A DNA stretch of 64,000 bases. Origin: Mycolicibacterium sp. TY81 (GTDB lineage: Bacteria > Actinomycetota > Actinomycetes > Mycobacteriales > Mycobacteriaceae). Shown here one piece after another: positions 62,502 to 64,000 of the stretch. The stretch covers positions 1,550,001 to 1,614,000 of the forward strand of contig NZ_AP023362.1 of the NCBI RefSeq assembly GCF_018326285.1, in the 5' to 3' direction. How positions within the stretch are numbered: position 1 is the first letter of the stretch; each line of letters starts with the position of its first letter. The notes under the pieces were generated by a model, which saw nothing but the letters and a program-made list of their open reading frames with translations, was not told where the DNA came from and ran no database searches. The position numbers were made by a program, and so were the translations under genes.

Positions 62502-63302
62502 ATGCGAACCTTTCCCACGCCCGGACCCATCACCGCCACGATCGAACTGGGTGCCGGCGCGGTGCGCATCACCGCCGCCGATCGCGCTGACACCGAGGTG
62601 CGCGTGACGCCGCGTGACCCGCTGCGGGCCGCCGACGTCCGAGCGGCCGAGCAGGCGCACATCGATTTCGCCAACGGCGCGCTGACGGTGACCGTGGGCA
62701 AGAAACTGTTGTCGCTGTCGCGCGGCGCGGTCAACGTCGACATCGCGGTGCCGTCGCTGTCGAGGCTCGCTGTCGCGGTGTCGTCAGCGGACCTGCGGGT
62801 CGACGGAACGATCGGCGACTGCCGGTTCGACGCTGCCAGTGGCACCGCTGCGCTCGACGCTGTCGAGGGAAACATCAAGGCCGCCACCGCTTCCGGTGAC
62901 GTTGCCGTTCGCCGCCTGTCGGGCAACGCCAACGTAGCCACGGCGTCGGGGGAGCTGTCGATCGACGCCCTCGACGGCGGCCTGAAGTTCCAGGCGGCCA
63001 GCGGTTCGGCGACTGTCGCGACCTTGCGCGGGAGCGTCGACAGCCGGACCGCATCCGGATCGCTGACCGTCGCCGGCGCCGAGTCGGGATCGATCTCCGC
63101 CGCGACCGCCAGCGGTGACGTCGAGGTCGGCGTGGCCCAGGGGACCGCCGCGAACCTCGATCTGGACAGCCGGTCGGGGACCGTGCGCAGCGACCTGACT
63201 CCCGCCGCGGGCCCCGAGCACGACGACCGGCGGCTGATCGTGCACGCCCGCACCGCCTCGGGCGACATCACCATCCGCCGCGCCACGACCGTGCCTGCCT
63301 GA
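62502..63302 (+). CDS. DUF4097 beta-strand repeat protein
   Basis: A 266-aa protein made almost wholly of short repeated beta strands with the recurring pattern ASG-x-hydrophobic-x-hydrophobic (TASGDVAVRRL, TASGELSIDAL, AASGSATVATL, TASGSLTVAG, TASGDVEVG). This suggests a right-handed beta-helix/adhesin-like fold with about eight turns. There is no signal peptide or membrane helix, so it is cytoplasmic or exported by other means. It has one cysteine. It is likely co-transcribed with the RHH gene. Function unknown; DUF4097 proteins often accompany small regulators. Confidence 0.85.
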   Translation: MRTFPTPGPITATIELGAGAVRITAADRADTEVRVTPRDPLRAADVRAAEQAHIDFANGALTVTVGKKLLSLSRGAVNVDIAVPSLSRLAVAVSSADLRVDGTIGDCRFDAASGTAALDAVEGNIKAATASGDVAVRRLSGNANVATASGELSIDALDGGLKFQAASGSATVATLRGSVDSRTASGSLTVAGAESGSISAATASGDVEVGVAQGTAANLDLDSRSGTVRSDLTPAAGPEHDDRRLIVHARTASGDITIRRATTVPA

Positions 63303-63393
63303 CGCGGTACGCCTCGTCGCGGCGATCCGTCATTGCTGATCTGGATGTGCCACCGACGGCGCCGAAGCCAGGCCGGGGCGGCACAATAGAGAC

Positions 63394-64000
63394 GTGAGTG
63401 AGCGGCTACGAGTCCTGGTGCTCGGCAGTACCGGGTCGATCGGTACCCAGGCGCTGGAGGTGATCGCCGCCAACCCCGACCGGTTCGAGATCGTCGGCCT
63501 GGCGGCCGGCGGCGGCAACGCCGAACTGCTGGCCCGGCAGCGCGCCGAGACCGGCGTCACCAACATCGCCGTTGCCGACCCGGCCGCAGCCGGGCGCATC
63601 GGCGACGTCACCTACGCGGGTGACGACGCCGCCACTCGGCTGGTCGAGGACACCGAGGCCGACGTCGTCCTCAACTCTCTGGTCGGCGCGCTCGGTTTGA
63701 AGCCGACGCTGGCCGCACTGCACTCGGGTGCCCGGCTTGCCCTCGCGAACAAGGAATCGCTGGTCGCCGGCGGCCCGCTGGTGCTCAAAGCGGCGCAGCC
63801 TGGCCAGATCGTGCCCGTCGACTCCGAACATTCGGCGCTGGCCCAGTGCCTGCGCGGTGGCACCGCCGACGAAGTGGCCCGCCTGGTGCTCACTGCGTCG
63901 GGCGGACCGTTCCGCGGTTGGGCGGCCAAGGACCTCGAGGCCGTCACGCCCGAGCAGGCCGGTGCCCACCCGACCTGGTCCATGGGCCCGATGAACACCC
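63394..64000 (+). CDS. dxr: 1-deoxy-D-xylulose 5-phosphate reductoisomerase, partial
   Basis: The first ~202 residues of the MEP-pathway enzyme; the C-terminus lies beyond the right edge. GTG 63394 starts [17 protein letters not shown], which is the NADPH-binding motif. NKESLVAGG and VDSEHSAL hold active-site residues (Glu of SEHSAL binds the metal), and [10 protein letters not shown] is the flexible substrate loop. Converts DXP to MEP using NADPH and a divalent metal. Counterpart of Rv2870c. Confidence 0.96.
   Translation, partial: MSERLRVLVLGSTGSIGTQALEVIAANPDRFEIVGLAAGGGNAELLARQRAETGVTNIAVADPAAAGRIGDVTYAGDDAATRLVEDTEADVVLNSLVGALGLKPTLAALHSGARLALANKESLVAGGPLVLKAAQPGQIVPVDSEHSALAQCLRGGTADEVARLVLTASGGPFRGWAAKDLEAVTPEQAGAHPTWSMGPMNT

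Noticed and set aside
61954..63302. RHH gene and DUF4097 gene as a toxin-antitoxin pair
   Set aside because: The downstream protein is a long beta-repeat protein with no nuclease or other toxin motif.

Overview
The window is high-GC actinobacterial DNA and almost certainly comes from a non-tuberculous Mycobacterium (Mycolicibacterium-like). The backbone genes yraN, comM, dprA, viuB, xerC, an M23 peptidase gene, rpsB, tsf, an amiC-type amidase gene, pyrH, frr, cdsA, rlmN, a DUF2631 gene and dxr run in the same relative order as the Rv2898c-Rv2870c stretch of M. tuberculosis. GTG starts, probable leaderless promoters and many TGATG/ATGA stop-start overlaps also fit. No rRNA, tRNA, CRISPR array, insertion sequence or prophage was seen.

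Layout. (1) 1-11270: a degradative cluster. It holds a flavoprotein cut by the window edge, an HsaC-like extradiol dioxygenase, an HsaA-like flavin monooxygenase, a Baeyer-Villiger monooxygenase, a mycofactocin-type SDR, a WS/DGAT enzyme, an HsaD-like C-C hydrolase, a CoA-transferase, a thioesterase and an IlvX-like TPP enzyme. Together they look like ring hydroxylation, ring cleavage and CoA-linked side-chain or ring breakdown of a steroid-like or other polycyclic substrate. (2) 11272-13914: a mycothiol-dependent isomerase-like gene, a tiny secreted protein gene not obvious at first sight, and an SDR/MerR divergent pair with a textbook MerR promoter. (3) 14043-17055: yraN-comM-dprA. (4) 17074-34263: an accessory block. 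A tightly overlapped minus-strand operon (32401 down to 18365, perhaps on to a P450 gene) encodes two aromatic hydroxylases, a frameshifted extradiol dioxygenase, an FAH-type hydrolase, an acyl-CoA ligase, an EthD-like protein, an SDR, an acyltransferase, an MMPL transporter fused to a small NTPase domain, and a YhgE/Pip membrane protein. A divergent TetR gene and two operator palindromes stand at its head, and a glycoside hydrolase gene follows tetR.

(5) 34301-41084: viuB, a lactate-monooxygenase-like gene, a frameshifted fic gene with an elaborate palindromic upstream region, xerC, the M23 peptidase, rpsB and tsf. (6) 41175-48097: an amide/nucleobase nitrogen-scavenging region with FmdB, FmdA, MarR, an AmiC-like amide sensor without a signal peptide, an NCS1 permease and an amidase. 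(7) 48209-50551: a YgiB/YjfM-like, YgiC/YjfC-like and DUF350/YjfL-like three-gene module of unknown function. (8) 50548-51708: a MarR/methyltransferase divergent pair. (9) 51835-56139: pyrH, frr, cdsA, an EamA exporter gene overlapping the cdsA tail, and rlmN. (10) 56144-64000: a TetR and a WS/DGAT-like gene, an ArsR-SulP operon, an FHA protein, a DUF1275 protein, a DUF2631 protein, a ribbon-helix-helix/DUF4097 pair with a phased operator, and the start of dxr.

Notable points are the Yjf-type module, the MMPL-NTPase fusion, the dyad array before fic, the phased RHH operator, and two genes (extradiol dioxygenase and fic) each broken by what looks like one missing base. All functional calls rest on reading the sequence and on family knowledge; no database search was run.
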